From Dyadobacter fanqingshengii (GTDB taxonomy: Bacteria; Bacteroidota; Bacteroidia; Cytophagales; Spirosomataceae): 64,000 bases of DNA. The position numbers and the translations under genes were made by a program. The stretch spans positions 4,896,501 to 4,960,500 of the forward strand of contig NZ_CP098806.1 of the NCBI RefSeq assembly GCF_023822005.2, given 5' to 3'. Positions within the stretch are counted from its first letter, which is position 1; the number at the start of each line of letters is the position of its first letter. The notes beneath the pieces are model-generated. The model worked only from the letters and a program-made list of their open reading frames with translations. It was not told the DNA's origin and did not search any database. Below, piece after piece: positions 24,730 through 33,382 of this stretch.

Positions 24730-26544
24730 TTAAAAAATATAATCGTTTTTGGCAATCAATTCGTCAGCAAGCCTGCGGCGGGCATCTTTGAGGTTAACCG
24801 GTTCAATTTTCGTGAATCGTTTCAATCCCATGAGCATTACACGCAACTCGTCACTTTCAGCAAAACTCGTTATAGCGGCCCTCCCGGCATTATTCACTTT
24901 CTCAACCGCCCGATGCAGATAAATGATGGCCATATCCTCATGCAATTTGTTTGCCTCAGCACCCAACAGGTCAATCCGTTTTTCAACACGCAGCAGAATG
25001 GATTCGGCTGCGTAAATTTCGATAACCATATCAGCCAGGTTCATGATAATTTCCTGTTCTTCGGAAAGCTTCATCATAAACTTCTGAACTGCCGCTCCCG
25101 CAACCATTAATGCCGCCTTTTTTAGATTTTGAATGACTTTTTTCTCAGGAGCAAAAAGCGTTTCGTCTTCACTCACACTAAAATCCGGAATGGACATGAT
25201 TTCTTTTCCAACCGCCATCGCTGGTCCCATCAAATCGATCTGGCCTTTCATGGCGCGCTTTAAAAGCATATCCACGACAAGCAGTCTGTTGATCTCGTTG
25301 GTTCCTTCAAAGATCCGGTTGATGCGGCTGTCACGGTAAGCACGGTCCATGGGCGCATCGGCCGAAAAGCCCATTCCACCATAAATTTGTACTCCTTCAT
25401 CCACTACATAATCAAGCACTTCCGAGCCGTGCACTTTCATAATGGCACATTCAATGGCCAATTCTTCGAGCGCTTTTAATTTTGATTCGGCGTCCGACAT
25501 CCCTTTTTCCTGGAAAGTCGAAATCAGGTCATCGATATTTTGTCCAACCCGGTAAGCCGCCGATTCTGTTGCGAACATTTGCGTGGCCATTTCGGCCAGC
25601 TTATGCTTGATCGCGCCAAATTGCGCTATTGATGTTCCGAACTGTTTTCTTTCATTGGCATACGCAATGGCTTGTTGCGTCACTTTTTTAGCGCCGCCCA
25701 ATGCCGCCGCAGCGAGTTTGATCCGGCCAATGTTCAGAATGTTGACCGCAATCTTGAATCCGTTTCCGCGTTCAGAAAGCATGTTTTCAACCGGAACCAG
25801 GCAATCATTAAAGAAAATCTGCCGCGTATCCGAGCCCTTAATGCCCATTTTATGCTCGGGCGCATTCATCGTAATCCCGCCGAACGATTTTTCAATGATG
25901 AAAGCGCTCAGGTTTTTATCGCCCTGCCCGTTTTCCTCGATTTTGGCAAAAACAATAAAAACATCAGCGAAACCGCCGTTTGTAATCCACATTTTCTGGC
26001 CCGTAATGGCATAATGTTGGCCGTCGGGAGTGAGGATCGCTTTGGTTTTGCCAGAGTTGGCATCCGAGCCGGAATCTGGCTCAGTCAAACAATATGCTGC
26101 TTTCCATTCGCCCGTTGCAAGCTTTGGAAGATATTTGCTTTTCTGTTCGTCGTTGCCGTAATAAAGGATAGGTAAGGTGCCAATTCCCGTGTGAGCGGAA
26201 AGTGCAACGGAGAAGGAATTTCCTGCGCCGGTGGCTTCTGCAACCAGCATGGACGTGTTAAAATTCATCCCAAAACCGCCGTATTCCTCTGGAACTGCCG
26301 TTCCCAGCAAACCCAATTCACCGGCCTTATCCATCAACCCTGAAATCAGATCAGGGCTTTTGGCATGATCAATTTCATCCAGGATCGGCCAGATTTCCTT
26401 GCCGAGAAATTCCCGGCAAGTGTCTGCAATCATACGCTGTTCTTCTGTAAACTCCTCAGGAATAAAAATTTGTGAAGACGAGGTTTCTTTAATCAAAAAT
26501 TCTCCTCCCTTAATAGACGTCTTGTTCGCTTCTGCAACGGCCAT
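24730..26544 (-). CDS. acyl-CoA dehydrogenase
   Basis: A 604-residue flavoenzyme that introduces the trans-2 double bond in acyl-CoA, the first step of beta-oxidation. Visible signatures are CLTEPDSGSDANSG (substrate/FAD region), WITNGGFADVFIVFAK, and EGTNEINR, which in this family follows or contains the catalytic base region. It has a C-terminal extension of about 170 residues beyond the roughly 400-residue core, as in the very-long-chain (VLCAD/ACAD9-like) group. It starts at ATG 26544. Its promoter carries two copies of a palindromic operator that also stands before the thiolase gene at 32983, so the two are likely controlled together. Confidence 0.93.
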   Translation of the reverse strand: MAVAEANKTSIKGGEFLIKETSSSQIFIPEEFTEEQRMIADTCREFLGKEIWPILDEIDHAKSPDLISGLMDKAGELGLLGTAVPEEYGGFGMNFNTSMLVAEATGAGNSFSVALSAHTGIGTLPILYYGNDEQKSKYLPKLATGEWKAAYCLTEPDSGSDANSGKTKAILTPDGQHYAITGQKMWITNGGFADVFIVFAKIEENGQGDKNLSAFIIEKSFGGITMNAPEHKMGIKGSDTRQIFFNDCLVPVENMLSERGNGFKIAVNILNIGRIKLAAAALGGAKKVTQQAIAYANERKQFGTSIAQFGAIKHKLAEMATQMFATESAAYRVGQNIDDLISTFQEKGMSDAESKLKALEELAIECAIMKVHGSEVLDYVVDEGVQIYGGMGFSADAPMDRAYRDSRINRIFEGTNEINRLLVVDMLLKRAMKGQIDLMGPAMAVGKEIMSIPDFSVSEDETLFAPEKKVIQNLKKAALMVAGAAVQKFMMKLSEEQEIIMNLADMVIEIYAAESILLRVEKRIDLLGAEANKLHEDMAIIYLHRAVEKVNNAGRAAITSFAESDELRVMLMGLKRFTKIEPVNLKDARRRLADELIAKNDYIF

Positions 26545-26584
26545 ATTCGTTAATTTTTATTGATGATCAAGATTTGAATTAAAG

Positions 26585-26598
26585 GTATGCTTGCATAC
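26585..26598. promoter_or_regulatory. palindromic operator O1 of the acyl-CoA dehydrogenase promoter
   Basis: GTATGCTTGCATAC is a perfect 6+2+6 palindrome lying about 40 bp before the start codon and just downstream of the -7 element, where a bound protein would block transcription start. With flanks it is part of a 17-bp inverted duplication of O2 (AAAGGTATGCTTGCATA). Confidence 0.8.
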
Positions 26599-26612
26599 TA
26601 CTTTGTGTATTG

Positions 26613-26642
26613 CAAATATAAATCATTCGGATTATTATGCAA
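26613..26642 (-). promoter_or_regulatory. promoter of acyl-CoA dehydrogenase
   Basis: On the minus strand TTG (26642-26640) and TATATTTG (26620-26613) are spaced by 19 bp, an excellent match to the Bacteroidota -33/-7 promoter (TTTG, TANNTTTG). The TTG is the centre of operator O2, so repression there would occlude the -33 element. Confidence 0.75.
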
Positions 26643-26648
26643 GCATAC
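26635..26648. promoter_or_regulatory. palindromic operator O2 of the acyl-CoA dehydrogenase promoter
   Basis: TTATGCAAGCATAC matches O1 in inverse orientation with one changed end base. Its centre is exactly 50 bp from the centre of O1. It overlaps the -33 element. Similar palindromes are bound by TetR-family fatty-acid regulators (FadR type); that family assignment is an inference. Confidence 0.75.
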
Positions 26649-26689
26649 CTTTCGCAAAAATCGAATGTGGAGTTTTCCCGGACTGAAAA

Positions 26690-29581
26690 TTATTTTTTGA
26701 AGATCTTAAATTGTTTCAAAAGCGTGCCGTTGCTGTGCAGCCGGACGAAGTATATGCCCGAAGAGATGTATAACTTGGACAAATCAATGTTGGCCAGATC
26801 GTCGGAAACGGTGACGAATTCTTTTGGAAAATCAATTTTCTTGCCCGAAACCGTAATCAGCTCATAGGAAATGTCATTGGCGGTGAGGTCTGCCGGGAGC
26901 TTCACATTGAAAACACTTTCCACCGGATTCGGGAAAAAGCGCCAGTCTTCCAGATCCTTGGTAATGTTAATGGAGTCGCCATACGAAATGCTGAACTGGA
27001 TCGAGTTGGTGACGATTACAGAATCCTCTTTTGTGGCGGTAACTGTCAATGTATAACGACCAATGTAAGGCGCGAATCCGCTGGCGTTTTCGTAAAGCGC
27101 GAATGGGAAAGTTTTGGTTTGGGATTTCTTGTTGTAAGGACCGGTCAGATCGAAGTCAACTTTGTCATATTCAAAATTTCCGTAGGCATAAATGTTCAGC
27201 ATTTGGGGCAGTTCGCTGTGAGGAATAACGTCGTCGCCGGCGAGCTTCCTGATCACGCGCTGATCCACTTTGTTACCGCCTTGCACAAGCTCGAAACGCA
27301 CCTGGGGAATTTCTACTTTCAAAATAAATGGCACCTCAACATAAGCTCCAGCATTATCATAAGCCCTGATAATGAGCCTGTATTCACCTTCTTCCGTAGG
27401 CGTGCCGGAAAATACATTCAGCTGGAAGTTTAACCAGGAAGGCCGGTTTTGTAATGAAATCGAAGAAATATAACCATCCGGATCACCAAATATTTCAGTT
27501 GGTAAAATGTAATTAAATGGCATGTTCAGCTGCGCGTATTTCACTGGTAATGAGCTGCTGGCATACGGAGGTGCATTCAGGAATTGTGGCTCGACGACCT
27601 TGATCGTGAAATAGGTTTCTACAAATGCATTCAGATCGTCATACGCCTTGAAGCTGATCCTGTATTCTCCCAATTTCGTGGGCGTACCGGCCAGGACACC
27701 ATTTGTGAATTTGAGCCAGCTCGGCAGCTCGGTTGCTTCAATTTTAGTGACTTCGCCATCGGCATCCTCAAAAGCACCGTCGGCAATAGGCAAAGAAAAT
27801 GGCTTGTTGAGCGCAATGGTCTGGTTCGAGAAGTTGGCATCGACCGTTGGCGGTTTGTTGGCATTCTCGCGCGTATCCACACGAATTGTCAGAAAAGCTT
27901 CTGTTGTGCCACCTTCATCATCAACCCCTTTCACCTGGATCCTGTAATCACCTAATGTTCCCGGCCTGCCCCTAAGCTGGCCGTTTTCATAACTCAGCCA
28001 GCCCGGTAAAGCGCCGACTTCCATTCTGACAATAGTCCCGTCGACATCAGAAAAGGTATCGCTCGGGAGCTTAAAAGTAAAATCTTTATTGACCGCGATG
28101 ATCTGCATCGGCACCGGACGGAACACATAAGGTGGATAGTTGGAGGCATCATTCCAATACTCGGGTGCAAGAATGTCCTCATTCATGCTGATATAAACCG
28201 GTTTTGGATTGGCAGGATCGGCATAGGCCCGTTTTTTCCACTCATCAAAAATAACATTGATCGGCCCACCTTTTTCCACCGCTGCCGAAAGCCTGTAACT
28301 CACAGAATCCCTGTAAACTATTGGCTTCATAGCCTGGGTAACCCAGGTTTGGGCTGCTTGCCGCAGAAATGGCTCGGCCCTGTTCATCGTGCCTTGTTGC
28401 GAAGCAACAACCGCAACGACATTCGCGCCGTGCTCGAAATTTTCGTTGATCTGCTTTAAATGGGCATTGTTATCAAATGCAGTGTTGATAAACAGTTCAT
28501 TTGCAGCGATGAAATTGGCCGGAGCAGCACTTTTAATAATGTCAACAGACCATCTGTGATCGTGGCTTGCGAGGTCATCATTGATTTTGATGCCGTCCGC
28601 TTTTTCGTTCAGACTTCTGAAACCCAATGTTCCGCGCACATTCGAAGGTTTGTCAAAGACAGAACCATAATCCGACACAAACTTTACATTCGGATCGACA
28701 GATTTAACCGTCGAGATCATTTGTTCCGTAAAGCGTTTCAGCACAAGGTGACGATAAATGTACCAATCCTTACCCGCGCGCTGACGGAACGTTTCGCCTG
28801 GCTCCCAAGGTGTTGCGGGTGGAAGCACGTCTTCAAAAGTCTTATGCTCCACGCCCCAGAGATAATTGAGGCGTTGCAGTTTTTTATAATGTGTTTTCAA
28901 AAATTCGCGAAAACCAGTAATCATGGATCTGGAATAATCGTACACCGCAGGCCCTTCCTTGCCATTTTCGATCAGTCCGGCCGGATATTCCCCTTCCTGC
29001 GTGCCGGTTGTGGTGATGGAGACAAAAAGAAGTTGCTTGTTCGTTTGAAGACTTTTGTAACGGGTAACTGTCTCCTTTACAAATGCTTGTGCCTTGGCTA
29101 CAACAGGCTGATTATCAAAGCCAAATGATGTATCCTGATAGCCGCTGAGAACAGGTTTGCCGGTTGAGCTCATTTGGCTGTCGGACGGCTCCCAAAAGCC
29201 TTTAATTCTCGTACTATGCCTGCCCAGGTGAATGCGCAGCGCCACTTTCATGCCCAGGTCTGTGGCAGTTTTGACCTGCTGATCAAATTTGTCCCAAAGC
29301 GGTTTGTCTGTCGGTGAGTTGTAATAAATTTTGTCCCAGGGAATAGTAAGGTAAACAGCATTCATTCCGTATGCATGTGCCGATCTGATCAGATCGAGCT
29401 CGGGCCCCTGTTCATCCTTATCCAGAACATTAAGCAACATTAATGCAAGGTAACGCTGATTGTCCGCTTCATTTGGAGTCGGATTAGTCTGAGCAAGAAG
29501 CGTTTGAAAAGAGATAGTCCAAGCCAAAACCACAAAGAAAATCTTCGTGAGCAGTTTAGACCCGTACGTAGAATTATGCAT
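26690..29581 (-). CDS. T9SS-exported TIM-barrel protein with Ig-like repeats (putative glycoside hydrolase)
   Basis: A 963-residue secreted protein. After a signal peptide (about 1-30) comes a TIM-barrel region of about 400 residues resembling clan-A glycoside hydrolases such as GH42 (AYGMNAVYLTIPWDKIYY, TQEGEYPAG). Three tandem putative-Ig (He_PIG type) modules follow, marked by LPGWLSYENGQLRGRPG, LPSWLKFTNGVLAGTP and RPSWLNFQLNVFSGTP, each with a WL..F/Y...L.G.P core. The C-terminal 80 or so residues, ending GIYFVRLHSNGTLLKQF, are a type IX secretion sorting domain, so it should be displayed on or released from the cell surface. The catalytic residues cannot be assigned with confidence. It is preceded by two glycosyltransferase genes with almost no spacing. 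Confidence 0.82.
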   Translation of the reverse strand: MHNSTYGSKLLTKIFFVVLAWTISFQTLLAQTNPTPNEADNQRYLALMLLNVLDKDEQGPELDLIRSAHAYGMNAVYLTIPWDKIYYNSPTDKPLWDKFDQQVKTATDLGMKVALRIHLGRHSTRIKGFWEPSDSQMSSTGKPVLSGYQDTSFGFDNQPVVAKAQAFVKETVTRYKSLQTNKQLLFVSITTTGTQEGEYPAGLIENGKEGPAVYDYSRSMITGFREFLKTHYKKLQRLNYLWGVEHKTFEDVLPPATPWEPGETFRQRAGKDWYIYRHLVLKRFTEQMISTVKSVDPNVKFVSDYGSVFDKPSNVRGTLGFRSLNEKADGIKINDDLASHDHRWSVDIIKSAAPANFIAANELFINTAFDNNAHLKQINENFEHGANVVAVVASQQGTMNRAEPFLRQAAQTWVTQAMKPIVYRDSVSYRLSAAVEKGGPINVIFDEWKKRAYADPANPKPVYISMNEDILAPEYWNDASNYPPYVFRPVPMQIIAVNKDFTFKLPSDTFSDVDGTIVRMEVGALPGWLSYENGQLRGRPGTLGDYRIQVKGVDDEGGTTEAFLTIRVDTRENANKPPTVDANFSNQTIALNKPFSLPIADGAFEDADGEVTKIEATELPSWLKFTNGVLAGTPTKLGEYRISFKAYDDLNAFVETYFTIKVVEPQFLNAPPYASSSLPVKYAQLNMPFNYILPTEIFGDPDGYISSISLQNRPSWLNFQLNVFSGTPTEEGEYRLIIRAYDNAGAYVEVPFILKVEIPQVRFELVQGGNKVDQRVIRKLAGDDVIPHSELPQMLNIYAYGNFEYDKVDFDLTGPYNKKSQTKTFPFALYENASGFAPYIGRYTLTVTATKEDSVIVTNSIQFSISYGDSINITKDLEDWRFFPNPVESVFNVKLPADLTANDISYELITVSGKKIDFPKEFVTVSDDLANIDLSKLYISSGIYFVRLHSNGTLLKQFKIFKK

Positions 29582-29582
29582 G

Positions 29583-30698
29583 CTAATAATTTTTATCTAT
29601 TAATTTGATCCAGTCATTATATCCGTTGTCTACATTGAACCGGCTCGCCACTTCAATGCTTTTCTCGCTGCTGGTAACCGTTTCACCACGCATGATCGAG
29701 CGGATCCCTGTTACCATTTGTTTTATACTAATATCCTGGGTTACAATGCCCATTCCTTCTTTTATAAACTCAGAAACACCGCCTGAAGGAAATGAAACAA
29801 TAGGCTTACCAAGCAACGCAGCTTCAATCATCACCAAAGGAAATGGGTCCTGGCGGGATGTTAGTAAAAACCCGTTTCCCATGTTAAGGTAATTATAATA
29901 ATCTTCTTTTTGCTTCCCTACCAGGTGAATTTTGGTTGCGGATTTGGAATTTTTGCAACGCTGTTCTGTGTAATAGACCATGCCGTCGTCAATGCTCGCC
30001 CCAACCCATATCAGATGAACGCGCGGATCGTTAAGTTCTTGTGCAAGATCGGGTAACATGTCAAAACCTTTTCTTTCGGAAGTCATTCCTGATAAAATCC
30101 ACACAAAATCATCCGCAGGAATGCCTAGCGCGCGTTTCAACTCGGCCGTCCGCTTTTCGTCTTTTTTTACAAGCGTATGATCAATGAAGGAATAAAGAAG
30201 CGCAACATTCTTTCCACCCGCATCTTTGATCGGCTCACAGGTCGTTTGGGAGCAGCCGATGAGCAGGCTCGAATAATCGATAATGCTTTTAAAATCCGGT
30301 GAACTTAAATAAGTGTAAGTCAATGGCATTTCGTGAAAATGCGTGATCACGGGAATGGAAAATTCCTTGGCCACGACAATCGTTTCAGGCATCATGGTGG
30401 TATTTACATACCAGAAATCGGCTTTGAAATTCTTCGCGAGCTTTCTGAGATATCTTAGTGTGGGATGAATTCCTAAATGGAAGGAGACCTTTTCTACAAT
30501 ATTAAAAGTTTTAGGAGCAATGAATACCGGAATGTCTGCTGGAAATTCCTTTAATAATTCACCATCTGCAAAACTTACAATGCCAATATCAAACCGGCTT
30601 CTGTCGATTTTTTTTACAATATACAGCAGCATCATTTCTGATCCTGTCCTGGTTGCGTAAGGAGTAAAGAAGAGTATCTTTTTTTTAACGTTGTCCAT
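29583..30698 (-). CDS. glycosyltransferase family 4 (GT-B)
   Basis: A 371-residue cytoplasmic glycosyltransferase of the GT4 type. The N-terminal half begins KKILFFTPYATRTGSEMML, and the C-terminal nucleotide-sugar half contains LSGMTSERKGFDMLPDLAQE and DPFPLVMIEAALLGKPIVSF, a D/E-x7-E pattern of retaining GT-B enzymes. It would add a sugar to a polysaccharide or glycolipid; donor and acceptor are unknown. Its start overlaps the end of the GT2 gene by 14 bp, and the exported TIM-barrel gene begins one base after its stop, so the three form one operon. Confidence 0.88.
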   Translation of the reverse strand: MDNVKKKILFFTPYATRTGSEMMLLYIVKKIDRSRFDIGIVSFADGELLKEFPADIPVFIAPKTFNIVEKVSFHLGIHPTLRYLRKLAKNFKADFWYVNTTMMPETIVVAKEFSIPVITHFHEMPLTYTYLSSPDFKSIIDYSSLLIGCSQTTCEPIKDAGGKNVALLYSFIDHTLVKKDEKRTAELKRALGIPADDFVWILSGMTSERKGFDMLPDLAQELNDPRVHLIWVGASIDDGMVYYTEQRCKNSKSATKIHLVGKQKEDYYNYLNMGNGFLLTSRQDPFPLVMIEAALLGKPIVSFPSGGVSEFIKEGMGIVTQDISIKQMVTGIRSIMRGETVTSSEKSIEVASRFNVDNGYNDWIKLIDKNY

Positions 30699-31701
30699 CT
30701 AATGCGGTTAGCAAATCAATATTTTCCTCAGGCTTTATTTTGTAGAGCCCTTTTTTTAAGAGGAGTGTTTTCCAAAAGTATTTTAAAATAACCCTGGTTT
30801 TACGCACATATATATGTTGCGTGCGTAATTCTGTAAACGGGTTACCGTGCTTTTTCAGGTTTAAAGCCATTTTCCAGCCGTAAATAACCGGGATCATCGT
30901 AATGTAATGCACAATGAGCAGCAAATACTGAAATAATCCGTATTGTTTCCTCACCCATAAGAAGTTGGAAATCTGCATTTGTGTGCTAAAACGGTTGATC
31001 CAGGAAATATTCGTGCGGCGAAAAGGATTATTGTTTTCGAGGTGAATGAACATGCAGTCCCTGAAATAACAAAGCTTTCCCAGCTTTCCCAGCCGTCCCG
31101 ACCATTCCACATCTTCGCCATACATAAAGAAATCGTCACTGAAACCGCCTGTTTTCTCAAATCCTTCCCTGCGCAGGAAAATAAAAGCGCCTACAAGCCA
31201 GTCATGCTGGTCAGGATCGGCATATTGGGGCTCTGGATAAAATTTCTTTACGACCTTATCTACGACGTTACTGATCGGAAGGATGAAAAACGTTCTCCGG
31301 AATTCGTTGAAACTTTGGTAAAACGGCATGGGCGTGCCGTCAGCGTAATATTGAAGTGCACCGCATGCAATAATGTCCGTCCGTACATTCAGGCGCTCGA
31401 AGCATCGGTAAATGACATTGTCGGTGATTAATGTATCGGCATTGAGTAGCAGGAAATATTTTCCTTTTGCCACCGCCATTCCCCTGTTATTGGCGATTCC
31501 AAAACCGTCGTTTGAGGGTGAATCGATCCATGTAATTTCCGGATAGGACTTTCTGACTAGTTCTCCGCCACCATTTTCCGGATCATTATCAACAACGACA
31601 ACCTCAAAAGAAACGCCTGAAGTAAACCTGTAAATAGAGTCTAAGCAATTGATTATGAGTTGAGGCGTCCGGTAATTGATGATGATAATGGATACATCCA
31701 T
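30685..31701 (-). CDS. glycosyltransferase family 2 (GT-A), rhamnosyltransferase-like
   Basis: A 338-residue GT2 enzyme. The N-terminal GT-A core shows VSIIIINYRTPQLIINCLDS, EVVVVDNDPENGG and LLLNADTLIT, where NAD stands at the DxD metal/nucleotide site, and later FMYGEDVEWSGRLGK with the catalytic-base ED pair. The tail has a hydrophobic stretch (LFQYLLLIVHYITMIPVIYG) that may touch the membrane. It resembles WbbL-type rhamnosyltransferases of surface polysaccharide synthesis. It is first in the three-gene minus-strand operon with GT4 and the T9SS protein. Confidence 0.88.
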   Translation of the reverse strand: MDVSIIIINYRTPQLIINCLDSIYRFTSGVSFEVVVVDNDPENGGGELVRKSYPEITWIDSPSNDGFGIANNRGMAVAKGKYFLLLNADTLITDNVIYRCFERLNVRTDIIACGALQYYADGTPMPFYQSFNEFRRTFFILPISNVVDKVVKKFYPEPQYADPDQHDWLVGAFIFLRREGFEKTGGFSDDFFMYGEDVEWSGRLGKLGKLCYFRDCMFIHLENNNPFRRTNISWINRFSTQMQISNFLWVRKQYGLFQYLLLIVHYITMIPVIYGWKMALNLKKHGNPFTELRTQHIYVRKTRVILKYFWKTLLLKKGLYKIKPEENIDLLTALDGQR

Positions 31702-31738
31702 GCAGGGGTGTGTATGTTTTGAGGCAAAAATAAAGAAT

Positions 31739-31770
31739 CTCCGCCGAAGATGGTTAATTCTTCAACGGAG
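31739..31770 (-). terminator. hairpin terminator downstream of thiolase
   Basis: CTCCGCCGAAGA (31739-31750) pairs with TCTTCAACGGAG (31759-31770) over 12 positions, two of them G-U in the minus-strand RNA, with an 8-nt loop. A T-rich tail (ATTCTTTATTTTT) follows on the minus strand. It separates the thiolase from the glycosyltransferase operon. Confidence 0.65.
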
Positions 31771-31804
31771 ACCGTAAAATTAGTTTCTCAGTTACTGATC
31801 GGCT

Positions 31805-32983
31805 TTAATTGAGTCTTTCAAAAATCCCTGCAACTCCCTGCCCGCCGCCAACACACGCTGTTACCATGCCATATTTTTGATTTCTCCTCTCCATTTCATT
31901 AAATAACTGAACCGAAAGCCGCGCCCCTGTGGACCCTAATGCGTGTCCCAAAGCAATCGCGCCGCCATTTGGGTTTACAATTTCAGGGTTAATGTCCAGC
32001 TCCTGCATTACCGCCAACGACTGCGCCGCGAAAGCTTCATTCAGTTCTATTTGTTCTATATCATTTAATTTCAAACCCGCTTGTTTCAATGCGATGGGGA
32101 TAGCAGCCACAGGCCCGATGCCCATAATGCGCGGATCAACGCCTGCGGTGGCATAGGAAAGCATTTTCGCGATGGGTTTCAAATTCAGTTCCTCCACCAT
32201 TTTTTCCGACATGACCATTACAAATGCAGCTCCATCGGAAGTTTGCGACGAATTTCCTGCGGTTACGCTTCCTCCGGCCGCAAAAACGGGTTTTAATTTA
32301 TTAAGTGCCTCCAATGTCGTGTCAGCCCGCGGACCTTCGTCCTGGCTAACGACTGTTTCCTTCGTTTTCTTTTTCCCGGAAGCGGCATCAAAATAAGTTT
32401 CCTTCACGGTTACGGGCACGATTCCATCTTTAAACCATCCCTCTTTTTGTGCCCTTAATGCTTTCTGATGTGAGCTGAAAGCAAATTCATCCTGCTTTTC
32501 ACGGCTGATATTGAAGTCTTTGGCAACCTGTTCGGCTGTAAGGCCCATGCTTAGATAATAGTCCGGGTTTGTGTGCGCAATGTCGTAATTCAATGCTGTT
32601 TTCCAGCCCATTGTCGGAACGAGCGACATGGATTCTGTCCCGCCTGCAATGATGCAATCGGCCATTCCCGCATGTATTTTCGCCGAAGCCATCGCGATCG
32701 CTTCCACACCGCTGCCGCAATAACGGTTGATCGTGATGCCGGAAACGTTTTTTGGCAAAGCAAGCAACGCTACATAGCGGCCCATTTGCATGCCTTGTTC
32801 CGCCTCCGGAACCGCATTGCCCACTATTACGTCGTCAACGCGTGTTGGATCCAGGGCAGGAATTTTTTCAAGCAGATATTTAATAACAGTTGCTCCAAGG
32901 TCATCCGGGCGGGTAAAACGAAAACCTCCCCGGGAAGCTTTTCCGACTGCACTGCGGTAACCGGCAACTATGTATGCATTCAT
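31805..32983 (-). CDS. acetyl-CoA C-acyltransferase (thiolase)
   Basis: A 392-residue degradative-type thiolase that cleaves 3-ketoacyl-CoA to acetyl-CoA and a shortened acyl-CoA. The nucleophilic cysteine is in NRYCGSGVEAIAMASA, the catalytic His in GGAIALGHALGSTGAR, and the second Cys in ACVGGGQGVAGIF. I start at ATG 32983 (MNAYIVAGYRSAVGK), which matches family N-termini; an upstream in-frame codon would add 35 unrelated residues and run through the promoter. A palindromic operator identical in both half-sites to those before the acyl-CoA dehydrogenase lies 51 bp upstream. The fadB-type hydratase/dehydrogenase is not in this window. Confidence 0.94.
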   Translation of the reverse strand: MNAYIVAGYRSAVGKASRGGFRFTRPDDLGATVIKYLLEKIPALDPTRVDDVIVGNAVPEAEQGMQMGRYVALLALPKNVSGITINRYCGSGVEAIAMASAKIHAGMADCIIAGGTESMSLVPTMGWKTALNYDIAHTNPDYYLSMGLTAEQVAKDFNISREKQDEFAFSSHQKALRAQKEGWFKDGIVPVTVKETYFDAASGKKKTKETVVSQDEGPRADTTLEALNKLKPVFAAGGSVTAGNSSQTSDGAAFVMVMSEKMVEELNLKPIAKMLSYATAGVDPRIMGIGPVAAIPIALKQAGLKLNDIEQIELNEAFAAQSLAVMQELDINPEIVNPNGGAIALGHALGSTGARLSVQLFNEMERRNQKYGMVTACVGGGQGVAGIFERLN

Positions 32984-33033
32984 AATGTCTGATTTTTTTA
33001 ATTTGAAGCAAGTCACAGGCGTTTTGAGAATTA

Positions 33034-33047
33034 GTATGCCTGCATAC
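33034..33047. promoter_or_regulatory. palindromic operator of the thiolase promoter
   Basis: GTATGCCTGCATAC has the same 6-bp arms and 2-bp spacer as the operators at 26585 and 26635. It would overlap the transcription start of the promoter at 33054-33084. Confidence 0.75.
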
Positions 33048-33053
33048 CATTGG

Positions 33054-33084
33054 TAAAAATAGGAATTAAATATAAAACAACAAA
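33054..33084 (-). promoter_or_regulatory. candidate promoter of thiolase
   Basis: Minus-strand TTTG (33084-33081) and TATTTTTA (33061-33054) are 19 bp apart, matching the Bacteroidota -33/-7 layout with one change in the -7 element. The -33 element lies in the 3' arm of the pspC terminator hairpin. Confidence 0.5.
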
Positions 33085-33113
33085 CCACCGGAATTTGTTT
33101 TCCGGTGGTTTGT
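33080..33113 (-). terminator. strong hairpin terminator of pspC
   Basis: ACAAACCACCGGAA (33080-33093) and TTCCGGTGGTTTGT (33100-33113) form a perfect 14-bp stem with a 6-nt loop. The minus-strand RNA continues TGTTTTATATTT. It lies 36 bp after the pspC stop. Confidence 0.7.
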
Positions 33114-33148
33114 AACTACCAAGTCTTTGCTGATGGGACTTTTAATAT

Positions 33149-33382
33149 TTATGCAGAATATCTGTTTTCTTCCAGTGGTTTGGGTCTTTTTGAACCGTCA
33201 GGCATGACAATCCAAAGGACAATGTAAAACAGAATGATCGGGAAAGTGACCGGGATGAAAACGCCAAGGACGAAAAGTACCCGGACAATCGTTACATCAA
33301 TGTCCAGATAATCGGCGATCCCGGAGGCTACACCACCCAAAACTTTACTATTGGTATTGCGAAATAATCTGTTGTTGTTCAT
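33149..33382 (-). CDS. PspC domain protein
   Basis: A 77-residue membrane protein with the PspC domain (FRNTNSKVLGGVASGIADYL, then VRVLFVLGVFIPVTFPIILF). The family takes part in envelope-stress responses related to the phage-shock system, or modulates membrane proteins. One or two membrane spans cover residues 33-60. No pspA or pspB is nearby. It is transcribed alone with a strong terminator. Confidence 0.9.
   Translation of the reverse strand: MNNNRLFRNTNSKVLGGVASGIADYLDIDVTIVRVLFVLGVFIPVTFPIILFYIVLWIVMPDGSKRPKPLEENRYSA

Noticed and set aside
28460..29128. 222-codon open frame on the plus strand
   Set aside because: Antisense inside the T9SS TIM-barrel gene; no domain, no ribosome site, shadow of the real frame.
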